Source of the DNA: Paenibacillus hunanensis
GTDB taxonomy: Bacteria > Bacillota > Bacilli > Paenibacillales > Paenibacillaceae
DNA: 64,000 nt
Assembly: GCF_014645615.1 (NCBI RefSeq)
Contig: NZ_BMMB01000001.1
Coordinates: 1-64,000, forward strand
Reading direction: 5' to 3'
Under the pieces are notes generated by a model that was not told the DNA's origin, made no database searches, and saw only the letters and a list, made by a program, of their open reading frames with translations. The stretch's first letter is position 1. Every line of letters begins with the position of its first letter. The position numbers and the translations under genes were made by a program. Below, in pieces: positions 50,366-59,000 of the stretch.

Positions 50366-51100
50366 TTAACGCTCGTCGTTCCAGAAGTTCACTGGCTTGA
50401 TCTGCTTATTGATTACTTTGAAGGTGTAGCCCTCGGCTTTCAGCTCTTTTAATACAAGCGGCAGTACCTTCAACGTTCCTGGCTGATCATGCATCAGGAC
50501 AACTGGAGTTTGACCGCGTCCTTCGACAGAGTGAATCTGGCGCATAATGTTCTGATAGACCTTCTGATGATCCTTTTTATATTTCCAGTCCAGGGAGTCG
50601 ACGTTCCAATCCCACAGGTGGAAGCCACCAACAGGCAGCAATACATCACGGAAGTTCTGTTTCAAATACGGCTTGCTACCATAAGGGGGACGAACAAGAC
50701 TTGTACGCTGACCCGTTACTTTGTAGAGACTGTTGTTCGCACCAACCATCTCATTATAAGCGCTGTATGGCGAGTGATAGAACTTGCTCGCAACGTGGGT
50801 AACACCGTGCAGTCCGAGTCCGTTACCTTCTTTGACAATACGCTTGGTTGCCGCAGGATAACGCTCCATGTGCGGGCCGAGCATAAAGAAGGTAGCGTGT
50901 GCATCGTATTTGTCCAAAATGTCTAGCAGATCCATCGTGTGTGCAGTCGGGCCGTCATCAAAGGTCAAATATACCGTTTTACCCGAAGTAGATGTTCCTG
51001 ACTTGCTGTTGCCGGCTGCTTTCGCATCGGCGGTCATTGCTTGCGGAATGAAAAGTGCCATGATGAGTGTGACAATTAGCCACCGTTTCATATGTAGCAT
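50366..51100 (-). CDS. Polysaccharide deacetylase (CE4, NodB fold)
   Basis: A 244-residue exported deacetylase: signal peptide (MKRWLIVTLIMALFIPQAMTADA), motif 1 TFDDGP with D48/D49, motif 2 HGVTHVAS (metal His pair), motif 3 RPPYGSKPY, and later WNVDSLDWK and VVLMHDQP. CE4 enzymes remove N-acetyl groups from peptidoglycan or GlcNAc polymers; the closest overall look is the PdaA group. It is separated from the upstream secreted TIM-barrel gene by a terminator, so it is probably transcribed on its own. Confidence 0.92.
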   Translation of the reverse strand: MLHMKRWLIVTLIMALFIPQAMTADAKAAGNSKSGTSTSGKTVYLTFDDGPTAHTMDLLDILDKYDAHATFFMLGPHMERYPAATKRIVKEGNGLGLHGVTHVASKFYHSPYSAYNEMVGANNSLYKVTGQRTSLVRPPYGSKPYLKQNFRDVLLPVGGFHLWDWNVDSLDWKYKKDHQKVYQNIMRQIHSVEGRGQTPVVLMHDQPGTLKVLPLVLKELKAEGYTFKVINKQIKPVNFWNDER

Positions 51101-51335
51101 GAGATGAGACGCTCCTTACATAATAAATTTCTCTTGTTCCCGTGTTCCATCATACCAGCAAAGCGACCTGCCAATCAGTCTTCAAACGATACTATTGCAT
51201 AACATTTTTGTCACATTCACCCCATTAAAAGAAGCAATTGTTTAAATTGTAGAGATTGAAATTAGGGGATATAGGCAAATAGTCAGGCAATTGCAGTCAT
51301 TTGTAAGACGGATCATTATGTCCCTATTGTTATAT

Positions 51336-51380
51336 ATTAAAATGACTGCCCCTCAAAAAGCAAAGAGCAGTCATTTTAAT
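51336..51380 (-). terminator. Terminator after the riboswitch-controlled gene
   Basis: ATTAAAATGACTGC pairs with GCAGTCATTTTAAT. A and T runs lie within and around the stem, so it may work in both directions. Confidence 0.75.
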
Positions 51381-51392
51381 CGTGCAGGATTG

Positions 51393-52280
51393 TTAGCGAT
51401 TGTTAAATGCTGTCCAGCCCGCATAATCATGCACAGCTACTCCGGTAAAGGAAGCATAAGCTGAAGCTGTATCATTAACAATCTGAAGCTGTTGTTTCAT
51501 ATAGGCTGCGCCTTCTTCGTAAAATGTAATCCCGTTTCCTTCTGCGGAAGCATTCGTTTCCACACCAACATACACGCTGATGCCCGCAGTTACACCTTCG
51601 GCAAGCTCTGCCGAGGCAACATCTACAATCGCATCAGCCCGGTCGCGATACGCCATAATGGTAATCGAATCGTATTGCTGCATCATCCAGCTGCTCAGTG
51701 TGGTTTGCTGATCGGCTGTATACAGGGTATGCAGCCAGAATGGAATATCAGCCGAAGCGGAGATACCGAGCTGGCGTGCGGTTTGTACAACGCTTAGCAC
51801 GCTTTGCTGCCAGCCGCGGATGACTTTAGTCTGCTTCGTTTTCCATTCGCGCAGCAGATAAGGCTCAATATCGATATGGATACCGCTAAAGCGCTCATCG
51901 GCACCCGCTGTATTTTGATAAGAGCTAATCCAGTCGAGCGAGGCTTGTAGCTGAGAACGCTGGGAATCCAGCGCCCAGGAAGGAGCGCCGTCCAATGCTT
52001 GCACAGCAATGCCCTGTGCAGAGGCAGCGGCGATAAAGTGGTGATACACCGCAGCATCCAGATCACGGTTGATTTGCAGGTAGATCAGGTTGATCCCTTC
52101 GGATGCGGCAAATTGCAGCACGTCAGCTGAGGAAGTGGCAATCAATTGCGTATTCCACAGCCAGGTGGCTTTCTGAGCCGATTGCGCATGAGCGGATGAC
52201 ATAGGTAAACCTCCCAGCAGGATCAGCAGTGTAAGCATCGTGATCCAGATGGTTTTTGAATAATTAGCGTTCTTGCTCAT
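51393..52280 (-). CDS. Secreted TIM-barrel, glycoside hydrolase-like protein under c-di-GMP riboswitch control
   Basis: A 295-residue protein: signal peptide (MLTLLILLGGLPMSSAHA), then a TIM-barrel-like order of ATWLWNTQLI, GINLIYLQINRD, GIAVQALDGAP, FSGIHIDIEPYLLREW, ISASADIPFWL, YDSITIMAYRD and TAGISVYVGVETN. The IHIDIEPY motif at the end of a strand is typical of a catalytic Asp/Glu pair in GH18-like or GH-like barrels. I do not know the family name. A c-di-GMP-I riboswitch precedes it, which links it to the biofilm/motility decision; trimming of an exopolysaccharide is a reasonable guess. Confidence 0.8.
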   Translation of the reverse strand: MSKNANYSKTIWITMLTLLILLGGLPMSSAHAQSAQKATWLWNTQLIATSSADVLQFAASEGINLIYLQINRDLDAAVYHHFIAAASAQGIAVQALDGAPSWALDSQRSQLQASLDWISSYQNTAGADERFSGIHIDIEPYLLREWKTKQTKVIRGWQQSVLSVVQTARQLGISASADIPFWLHTLYTADQQTTLSSWMMQQYDSITIMAYRDRADAIVDVASAELAEGVTAGISVYVGVETNASAEGNGITFYEEGAAYMKQQLQIVNDTASAYASFTGVAVHDYAGWTAFNNR

Positions 52281-52281
52281 G

Positions 52282-52305
52282 ATGAATCGGACTCCTTCGA
52301 TTCAT
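52282..52305 (-). promoter_or_regulatory. Ribosome-site hairpin (expression platform)
   Basis: On the minus strand ATGAATCG and CGATTCAT form a perfect 8-bp stem whose 8-nt loop AAGGAGTC contains the Shine-Dalgarno sequence, directly before the ATG of the downstream gene. It follows the riboswitch aptamer by 2 nt. Confidence 0.75.
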
Positions 52306-52307
52306 AC

Positions 52308-52410
52308 CTATCAGGCATTCCTCGGCAACCGGCTATCGTGGCGAAACCCTGCACTTTCGCTGTAGACCCATGGCTTTGCGTCTTCACCTTTCGATGAATT
52401 TGCCCTGATT
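52308..52410 (-). promoter_or_regulatory. Cyclic di-GMP-I (GEMM) riboswitch
   Basis: On the minus strand all hallmarks are present in order: P1 ATCAGG pairing with CCTGAT, GGGCAAA, a hairpin capped by a GAAA tetraloop (TTCATCGAAAGGTGAA), the conserved GACGCAAAGCC, TGGGTCTACAG, a second arm with a GAAA loop, and GATAGCCGGTTGCCGA. This is a textbook GEMM-I aptamer that binds c-di-GMP and controls the secreted protein gene immediately downstream. Confidence 0.95.
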
Positions 52411-52557
52411 GAATATGAGTTCCGTTTAATAATGTGCGGTGAGCCGATTATAATCTGCGCCGCATGTCCTGTTTAATGAACAGGGTAATGTATATATCGG
52501 TCAAATGGCTAAGTGTCTAAATAGTTAAAAATAGTTTTGTACATATCCTGTTATAAA

Positions 52558-52612
52558 TAAAAAAGCAGGCAGAGTGACTACGGCTTTCTATCCGTAATGA
52601 CTCTGCCTGCTG
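52558..52612 (-). terminator. Terminator after the cyclophilin gene
   Basis: AGCAGGCAGAGTCA pairs with TGACTCTGCCTGCT (minor mismatch) with an inner TACGG/CCGTA pair. On the minus strand it is followed by TTTTTTATTTATA. Confidence 0.88.
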
Positions 52613-52640
52613 CTGTTCATACCATGCAGCGATGTAATGC

Positions 52641-53402
52641 TTAGTTGCTGCTGCTTTTCTCTGGTTCTGGATAATCGACACCTTTGGTATCGACGGTTAC
52701 TTTTTTCATTACTGGCGGTGTATTGGGTTTATCCATGTCGCCGCGTGGAAGATTCACAATCTTATCGACCTCGTCCATGCCGCTGATCACTTTACCAAAG
52801 GCAGCATATTGTCCATCAAGCTGCGAAGCATCGGCAACCATAATGAAAAATTGAGAGCCGGCACTGTTTGGAGCTTCAGTGCGTGCCATCGATAGCACAC
52901 CACGAGTATGCTTGAGATCATTTTGTACATTGTTCTTTTTAAATTCGCCGGGAATGCTATAACCAGGGCCGCCGGAGCCATTCCCGTTCGGATCGCCACC
53001 CTGAATCATGAAGCCAGGGATGACACGGTGGAAAGTTAGTCCGTCATAGAAGCCCTTTTTCACCAGTGAAATAAAGTTGTTCACCGTATTCGGTGCCGCC
53101 TTTGGATAGAGCTCTAGCTCAATCTTCTGACCATCATCCATCTCAATCGTTACAATTGGATCATTGGCTTGCTTGAAGCTCGCTGAATTGTCATTGGCAG
53201 ATGGCGCGTTGCTGCTAGCTTCACCTTGCTCACTGCTGGTGCTGCTGTTGTCTGATCCCGTCATGCCGGATTCGGTCTGGCTACTGGATGAGGTACTGCT
53301 CTGTCCAGCACTGTTACTTGCATTGCCGCAGCCTGCAAGAACGAGTAGTAGTGCGCTGAACATCAGGAAAAATACGATAGCTTGACGTGGTTGGCGTAGC
53401 AT
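52641..53402 (-). CDS. Cyclophilin-type peptidyl-prolyl isomerase lipoprotein
   Basis: A 253-residue lipoprotein: signal peptide with lipobox LAGC, a Ser/Asn-rich linker of about 60 residues, then a cyclophilin domain with FHRVIPGFMIQGGDPNGNG, VLSMAR and SAGSQFFIMVAD. It catalyses prolyl isomerisation on the outer face of the membrane, helping exported proteins fold. ATG 53402 is chosen because AAAGGAGTG lies just upstream; the open frame extends further 5' but without a signal-like start. Confidence 0.92.
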   Translation of the reverse strand: MLRQPRQAIVFFLMFSALLLVLAGCGNASNSAGQSSTSSSSQTESGMTGSDNSSTSSEQGEASSNAPSANDNSASFKQANDPIVTIEMDDGQKIELELYPKAAPNTVNNFISLVKKGFYDGLTFHRVIPGFMIQGGDPNGNGSGGPGYSIPGEFKKNNVQNDLKHTRGVLSMARTEAPNSAGSQFFIMVADASQLDGQYAAFGKVISGMDEVDKIVNLPRGDMDKPNTPPVMKKVTVDTKGVDYPEPEKSSSN

Positions 53403-53588
53403 ATATATGCTCACTCCTTTGAAATGAATAAATCGCCGTAGCTGAATGTACAGGCTGCTGACACGCAGCCGCATCATGCGCCCATCCCGATACGAACGAG
53501 TACAGGTCTGGACGAATGCGTACAATCAGGGCAAACAGTATCAGTATAAAATGTATACTCCCTTGAAAACAAGTTTTGCAAGCTTTCG

Positions 53589-54512
53589 TTACGCTACATA
53601 ATGCGAAAGGGTGATCACAATCGTAATAGTAAACACATTAACCATCGTAGATAGCAATACCGTCTGAGCAGCAAAGTCTGGCTCATTGCGGTACTCCTCT
53701 GCCAGAATCGACGTGTTCACCCCTGTAGGCATCGCGGAGGCAATCAGCAGTGCCTGAGCAGGAATACCGCTCAAGCCCAAGGCATAAATAAGCAGCAGCC
53801 CGATCAGCGGCCCGCCAAATAAACGTAGTGCCATACTCAGGTAAATATCCTTGCGATACAGCCGTAGCGGATATTTGACGATTTGAGCACCCAGCGTGAT
53901 CAGTGCAATCGCCACCATCGATTGTTGCGCATAGGTTAGCGGCTGGGACAGCATCGCAGGTAGCGGTACAGCCATCACATGCAGCAATAGCCCAAGCACG
54001 AGTGCGTAAGGAACAGGCATTTTCAAAAAGCCGACAATCACACTACGATAATTCCCCTGTAGCCGAGAACCCTGAATCGAGATGACTCCATAGGTAAAGG
54101 TCAGCAGACTTTGCAGCGACATAATCAGCGCCTGCATCGACGCCGCGAGCGGCTCTCCGTTAAATACAAGCTGATTCACGGGCAAGCCATAGTTACCGGA
54201 GTTATCGAGCATGATGCTATTGTTAAAAGCGGCTTTTTTACCATTGCGATAGCCCATTATCCGCGAGGTAATCGAACCAGCGATATATAACAGCAGTACA
54301 TACAGCGCATAAAACAGAATCACATTACCAAGCAGCTCTGGATTCATATTGGAATGGTACATACTCATAAATACCGTTGCTGGTGTAATGCAGTAAAAGT
54401 TGATTTTGGACAGGGTGTACAGATCGAGTCGGAAAATACGCTCCAGTACCGAGCCTGCCACGATCAGTACAATAATCGGCAATACGACACCGAACAAAAT
54501 ATTGAGAAACAA
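53589..54512 (-). CDS. AEC-family (auxin efflux carrier-like) transporter
   Basis: A 307-residue integral membrane protein with about ten helices in two halves, with LILYALGLSGIPAQALLIASAMPTGVNTSILAEEY typical of the bacterial AEC family C-terminal half and DNSGNYGLPVNQLVF of the N-terminal half. Family members move organic anions such as malate or malonate; the substrate is unknown here. The start is TTG with GGAG upstream; no in-frame ATG lies nearby. Confidence 0.9.
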   Translation of the reverse strand: MFLNILFGVVLPIIVLIVAGSVLERIFRLDLYTLSKINFYCITPATVFMSMYHSNMNPELLGNVILFYALYVLLLYIAGSITSRIMGYRNGKKAAFNNSIMLDNSGNYGLPVNQLVFNGEPLAASMQALIMSLQSLLTFTYGVISIQGSRLQGNYRSVIVGFLKMPVPYALVLGLLLHVMAVPLPAMLSQPLTYAQQSMVAIALITLGAQIVKYPLRLYRKDIYLSMALRLFGGPLIGLLLIYALGLSGIPAQALLIASAMPTGVNTSILAEEYRNEPDFAAQTVLLSTMVNVFTITIVITLSHYVA

Positions 54513-54834
54513 AAGGCTCCACTTCTTTCTTTCATCATCTGGTATACGGATGTCCGATCTGGAAAAGGCATAAGCCAGGGCAATCCTTTCCCAGCCGCTG
54601 CCGCAATCTGCTTACCAGTATACCATACCCAAGTAAATCACCCTGAACCGGATAGCGATCCAGTACAGGGTGATAGGGGAGAAGATGAGCCATATGCAAT
54701 AGCACAGGCTGCCTCGTTTACTTTTACTCATTTAATTGTATAGGGATGCCTGCATAACAGATGCACCAATGCCGCATGTTAGATACACAATGCAGAGCGA
54801 TGCGCTGAATTGTAGCTGTATCGCACCGTATCGC
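54513..54834. other. Intergenic region with a hairpin
   Basis: ATCACCCTG/CAGGGTGAT form a stem at 54638-54674, on the minus strand after the GIY-YIG-like gene. It lacks a T-run, and nothing else is recognised. Confidence 0.45.
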
Positions 54835-55200
54835 TTATAACGCTGTATTTTTCTCCAGCGGTTGATACAGATTCCAGCCTTCGGCGCGCAAGCGCTCTGT
54901 CCATTCCTGTTGTCTGTCATACAGCAGATCCTTATGGCTATCAAATGGATTCTCCGGTGGCTTCACAATCTCCAGTACATCGATAGTGAATTGCTCCTTA
55001 CCGAGACGCGACCAATCCGCCTGTAGCTCACGATGAACGAACGAGCCCATATTGAGTGAAAAGGTTCTACCATTTAATGAACGCAAATTAGGCAGGCTGT
55101 CTACCCATGCCTTGTGTTCAGCCAGATTACGTACGACATACACGCCAGCTTCGATTGGGGTTTCTTTATATTGCTGTTGCAGCTCTTTCCTGCGATCCAT
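54835..55200 (-). CDS. GIY-YIG nuclease-like small protein
   Basis: The 121-residue protein has AGVYVVRNLAEHKAW near its start, resembling the GIY strand, and FTIDVLEIVKPPENPF in the middle, in line with the bacterial proteins annotated as GIY-YIG nuclease family. The second YIG motif is not clear, and conserved catalytic Arg and Glu cannot be fixed confidently. A strong AAGGAG site precedes ATG. A DNA-related function is an inference. Confidence 0.7.
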   Translation of the reverse strand: MDRRKELQQQYKETPIEAGVYVVRNLAEHKAWVDSLPNLRSLNGRTFSLNMGSFVHRELQADWSRLGKEQFTIDVLEIVKPPENPFDSHKDLLYDRQQEWTERLRAEGWNLYQPLEKNTAL

Positions 55201-55582
55201 GCGATATCAGCTCCTTGATAGATAATTGATTGATTTTATACTTATTTTATAGATGTATTGTTATTTTGTCTATAATTAAATAAACAAATATATTTTTGTC
55301 TATTCAAAATATAGATAAATGCATAATGGTCGGTCTGTTGATTATCTACTTACCATCCATTTACCGATCAAGAATAGATTCCGATATGAAAAGAGTACGT
55401 ATCTCTGGTTAAGCAACTACGCGCATACTCGCTGAGCAATTGCTTCACCTGCCTCAAAAATAAGTAGTCGTTCAAATTGTGTTCGCTTCGTACGCACGGT
55501 AAAATGGTGAAAAGACTTGCTGCTGCGCGATTTTGCGATAGAACGTGGCAGTGGCAACTAAAACGGGTAAGGATGTGAAGCT
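55201..55582. other. Divergent intergenic region
   Basis: AT-rich on the GIY-YIG side, with an interrupted TATATTTTTGTCTATT pattern. No gene or clear promoter pair was resolved. Confidence 0.45.
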
Positions 55583-56296
55583 TTGAACAACTGGCTGAAA
55601 TTGATTCTACTGCTGCTAGCTTCGGCAGTATTGACGAGATTGATCCCTTTCTCGTCGTTATTTCGCAATCTGGATACGATGATCCATGAGTTCAGCCATG
55701 CGATGGTTACGCTGCTCACCTCCGGGCGAGTCAGTCGAATTGAATTAAATGCAGATCATAGTGGAGTGACCTATTCGATGATTACGTCGGCATGGAGCGG
55801 TCTGCCGATTGGACTTGCTGGTTATATGGGTTCATCGATCTTTGTCGTATGGATGTTTTATCTGTATCACAAGCGTCAACAGCGCGTAGGCATTATCGTT
55901 ACAGCGTCGATTGCCTTGATGATGCTCATTCTGTATGTGCATCATGGATTTGGAGTGATCTGGCTGATCGGCTTTATCGTGGTGAGCATTCTAATGCTGA
56001 TCGGGCCGGAATGGCTACGTAACGGCTACTTTATGCTCATTATGTTTTTGACATTAGAGGAATCGGTCATATCGGCACTTACGATTCTACTTATGTCTGT
56101 TACCTCGCCTTCAGCTGCTGGAGATGCAGCCGGACTTGCTCGTCAATTCTTTTTGCCGCCTGTGGTATGGGGCGCATGGTTTGCTGTCTTTTCGATCTGG
56201 TGTGCAAGCAGAGCGGCGCGATTATTTTTGCGAGAGCGCAAGCCTGCTGGAGTACGCACACGTTCATCTTATAAGCGTGGAGGATATTCGCGATGA
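55583..56296 (+). CDS. M50-like membrane zinc metalloprotease
   Basis: A 237-residue membrane protein with the zinc motif HEFSH in TMIHEFSHAMVTLLTSG, about six hydrophobic helices and a cytosolic basic tail. It fits the peptidase M50B-like family (PF13398) of site-2-protease relatives. The start is TTG behind AAGGATG, with no suitable ATG. Its stop overlaps the next gene by 4 nt (ATGA), so the two are co-translated. The substrate is unknown. Confidence 0.85.
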   Translation: MNNWLKLILLLLASAVLTRLIPFSSLFRNLDTMIHEFSHAMVTLLTSGRVSRIELNADHSGVTYSMITSAWSGLPIGLAGYMGSSIFVVWMFYLYHKRQQRVGIIVTASIALMMLILYVHHGFGVIWLIGFIVVSILMLIGPEWLRNGYFMLIMFLTLEESVISALTILLMSVTSPSAAGDAAGLARQFFLPPVVWGAWFAVFSIWCASRAARLFLRERKPAGVRTRSSYKRGGYSR

Positions 56297-57660
56297 AGCC
56301 GAATGGAAGTGCAGGACGCCCGTGGGCGCTACGTGGAGCTAGTATTCAGATCGATCCGTTATTCCCGTATTATGCTGACCGTTCACCCGATAGTATCGCG
56401 GATGAACTGGTGCTGGCAGGTTATCGTACGGTGCATTATTTTGTCGTGAATGAGCAGAAGGTTGATCTGCGCCTGGTGGAGGCATTGCAGCGCAGAGAGA
56501 TTGCGGTCTGGGCACTTGTGCTGGGGAACGGTACATTTAGCGCGGAGCATGCGCCGCCGCTATGGAAGCAGTGGCGTATGGAGCTACTGCGACCGATTAA
56601 TGATGGATTTGAGCGATTTTCCCATTTTTCAACTGAATATATAGAATGGAAAAAAGAAGTGCTGTCCTATGTGCTGTCCAATGTGCCGTTTGATGGTGTG
56701 GAGGTGGCAGAGCCTTATTTTCCAGAGTGGAATGGATTGGAGCGAGGAGTATATGGAGACGTAGGGCCGCTGGCAGCACAGGCATTCCGTGCACGATATG
56801 GGGAAGAGATGCCAGAATTCCGTGATACGTCATCTTCGCGTTATTACACACGGGTACCTGAGCTATACGAAGCCTGGATTGATCTGCGTGTGGATGCAGT
56901 GAACGGACTTATTCATGAGCTGATCAATGGTGCCAAGGGAGCGCGTGAGGTTCGACCGGATATTCAGGTGGCTACCTGGTCGCTCGCGGTGCGCGATGAC
57001 GATGCCGCGCGCAAGCTACGCGAATGGCAGGGGCTGGATGCAGTATCTATGATTGAGCTGGTGAAACCGGATCTTCATGTGCTACAGACGCATTGGCCGG
57101 ACTGGATGAAGCGTGGATTGCCTGCCGACTATATTCGCGAATACGAGCCACTTGCCGCTTCGATTCGTGAGCGTTATCCCGATCTGCCACTCGGCATTCA
57201 GGCAGATATCGGCTCACGGGCGAGTATGATCAAGGGTCGCCGCTGGCTGGATGATTTTGAACATCATGCGTATGCGCTTGGGTATCGCACCTGGATGGCA
57301 TATGAATATCATATTGGCGGTTATATGTATGCCGAGCCACCGCTTCCTTCATCCGGTCTGCGACTGGACGATGCTGAGGTGATGATCACCTATAACAAGC
57401 GAATTGACCCGGATTCGATCGGTGAGGTGCTGCTACATCTGTCCTCTGGCATGAGCCGTCCACAGGTAGTAAAGGTAACAGGATCGACAGTGGACGGGAA
57501 TCGGCTGTTTTTGAGATTTGCGCGAGCGTTACCGGACACGCCATTTCAGTTGGAGGTACGTGATGTGCGTGACACACCAGAGCTATGGCTACTCAAGGGA
57601 CGCAAGGCGAATCGTACACCGCGCCGAACCCGAGTATCGATCATCCGTCCGGTGACCTGA
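56293..57660 (+). CDS. TIM-barrel, glycoside hydrolase-like protein of unknown specificity
   Basis: A 455-residue cytoplasmic protein without signal peptide. The barrel-like order is LRGASIQIDPLF, GYRTVHYFVVNEQ, VWALVLGNGTFS, FDGVEVAEPYFPEW, DIQVATWSLAV, LGIQADIGSRA and YRTWMAYEYHIGG, with acidic residues at strand ends (EVAEPY, ADIGS, YEYH) as in retaining glycoside hydrolases. The last ~80 residues look like a small beta domain. I do not recognise the family. It is coupled to the M50-like protease by a 4-nt overlap, an unusual pairing. Confidence 0.65.
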   Translation: MKPNGSAGRPWALRGASIQIDPLFPYYADRSPDSIADELVLAGYRTVHYFVVNEQKVDLRLVEALQRREIAVWALVLGNGTFSAEHAPPLWKQWRMELLRPINDGFERFSHFSTEYIEWKKEVLSYVLSNVPFDGVEVAEPYFPEWNGLERGVYGDVGPLAAQAFRARYGEEMPEFRDTSSSRYYTRVPELYEAWIDLRVDAVNGLIHELINGAKGAREVRPDIQVATWSLAVRDDDAARKLREWQGLDAVSMIELVKPDLHVLQTHWPDWMKRGLPADYIREYEPLAASIRERYPDLPLGIQADIGSRASMIKGRRWLDDFEHHAYALGYRTWMAYEYHIGGYMYAEPPLPSSGLRLDDAEVMITYNKRIDPDSIGEVLLHLSSGMSRPQVVKVTGSTVDGNRLFLRFARALPDTPFQLEVRDVRDTPELWLLKGRKANRTPRRTRVSIIRPVT

Positions 57661-57745
57661 GTTGCTGCAATGAATTGAAGCTCTATTCATCTACCGATCT
57701 TCACTCTACTCTCTCAAATTGCATCCCAGAAAAGAGGAACCAACC

Positions 57746-58918
57746 ATGATCGTATCCAGCATTGAATGGGTTATGCTGGCGTTGATCGTCATCGCCGTGA
57801 TCGTATTTATTATCAAGCGTCCCTCGTTGATCGAGCACTTCGACCAATCGCCGTTATATAAATGGAATCGAATCAGCCTCAGTGGTAAGGCGGTATCCGG
57901 TGATGGCTCAGATTATTATTTGCTTACCCGTAGAGGACGCAGCAATAATCTGGTCGTCTATTTTTCCGGTGGCGGCATTAGCTGGAATCGTCATACGGCG
58001 ACCAAGCCGTTCGGACTGCGCACCCTGCTGCAAAATCGAGAGCTAGGTTACTATTTTGCCAATATTCCCTTTTATAAGCCTGATCTGCTGGGCGGTATGC
58101 TGGACAATCAACGCCGGGATAATCCATTTCGAGATTGGAATATCGTCTACATCCCTTATGCGACCGGGGACTTTCATATCGGGAATAACAAGGTGAAATA
58201 TAAAGATCGTGGGAAGCTGACCTTCACCGCGCATTATAGTGGACGTGATAATACACTGCGCGGATTGGAGTGGATGTTCCAGCACTTACCAGAGCCAGAC
58301 AAGCTATTCATCGCTGGTGCAAGTGCAGGCGGCTTCGGCTCGGCATTCTGGGCGCCACATATTGCCGAGCATTATCCAAATGCGCAGGTGTACCATTATG
58401 CAGATGGTTCCTATCTATCTTCACATCGCTGGCCGCATATTATCGATGAGGTATGGAAAGCCGACTTCCAGCGTACGTTTGGCTATGAGATTGAGCATGA
58501 TCTGATCGGTGCTGCCTTCCGTGCGAATGCAAAGCGTTTGCCAGCGAATACCATATTGCTACAATCGAATACCGTATATGACAAGGTACTGCCTTCGTAT
58601 GAGGCGGTATTAAATGAACGTACTAAGGGGCTCGTCAGCGATGATCTGGAAATTACGAATGACTGGTCACTCGGTATGCTCGATTCGGCACGTCGATTGC
58701 GACAGGAGCTGGATAACTATCACTTTTTCATTACCGATTATGGAGTAGGTGGACGCAAGAAAAGACGCGGTACACCACACACCCTATCTCCATACAAAGT
58801 ATTCTATTCCGCCCAGGAGAGTGGCGTGAAGTTGAGTCGCTGGCTGGACGATATCGTGAATCGCGGCAAACGCTATTCGGTCGGGAAGGAATTTGTAGAA
58901 TTTCCAGATCGCTCATAG
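57746..58918 (+). CDS. Membrane-anchored pectinacetylesterase-like alpha/beta hydrolase
   Basis: An N-terminal membrane helix (WVMLALIVIAVIVFIIK) is followed by a ~350-residue alpha/beta hydrolase of the pectinacetylesterase/Notum type: VVYFSGGGISWN, FRDWNIVYIPYATGDFHIG and the nucleophile elbow GASAGGFGSAFW. A possible triad Asp lies in YHYADGSYL. ATG 57746 follows AAAGAGG. It probably deacylates a surface polysaccharide, but family substrate range is broad. Confidence 0.78.
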   Translation: MIVSSIEWVMLALIVIAVIVFIIKRPSLIEHFDQSPLYKWNRISLSGKAVSGDGSDYYLLTRRGRSNNLVVYFSGGGISWNRHTATKPFGLRTLLQNRELGYYFANIPFYKPDLLGGMLDNQRRDNPFRDWNIVYIPYATGDFHIGNNKVKYKDRGKLTFTAHYSGRDNTLRGLEWMFQHLPEPDKLFIAGASAGGFGSAFWAPHIAEHYPNAQVYHYADGSYLSSHRWPHIIDEVWKADFQRTFGYEIEHDLIGAAFRANAKRLPANTILLQSNTVYDKVLPSYEAVLNERTKGLVSDDLEITNDWSLGMLDSARRLRQELDNYHFFITDYGVGGRKKRRGTPHTLSPYKVFYSAQESGVKLSRWLDDIVNRGKRYSVGKEFVEFPDRS

Positions 58919-59000
58919 CCTATCGTATAAATGGACTGAATTGGAGATGAACGCTAGACAAGCTGGGTATAAATGAACGAACGAAAGAGGGGCAATCATC

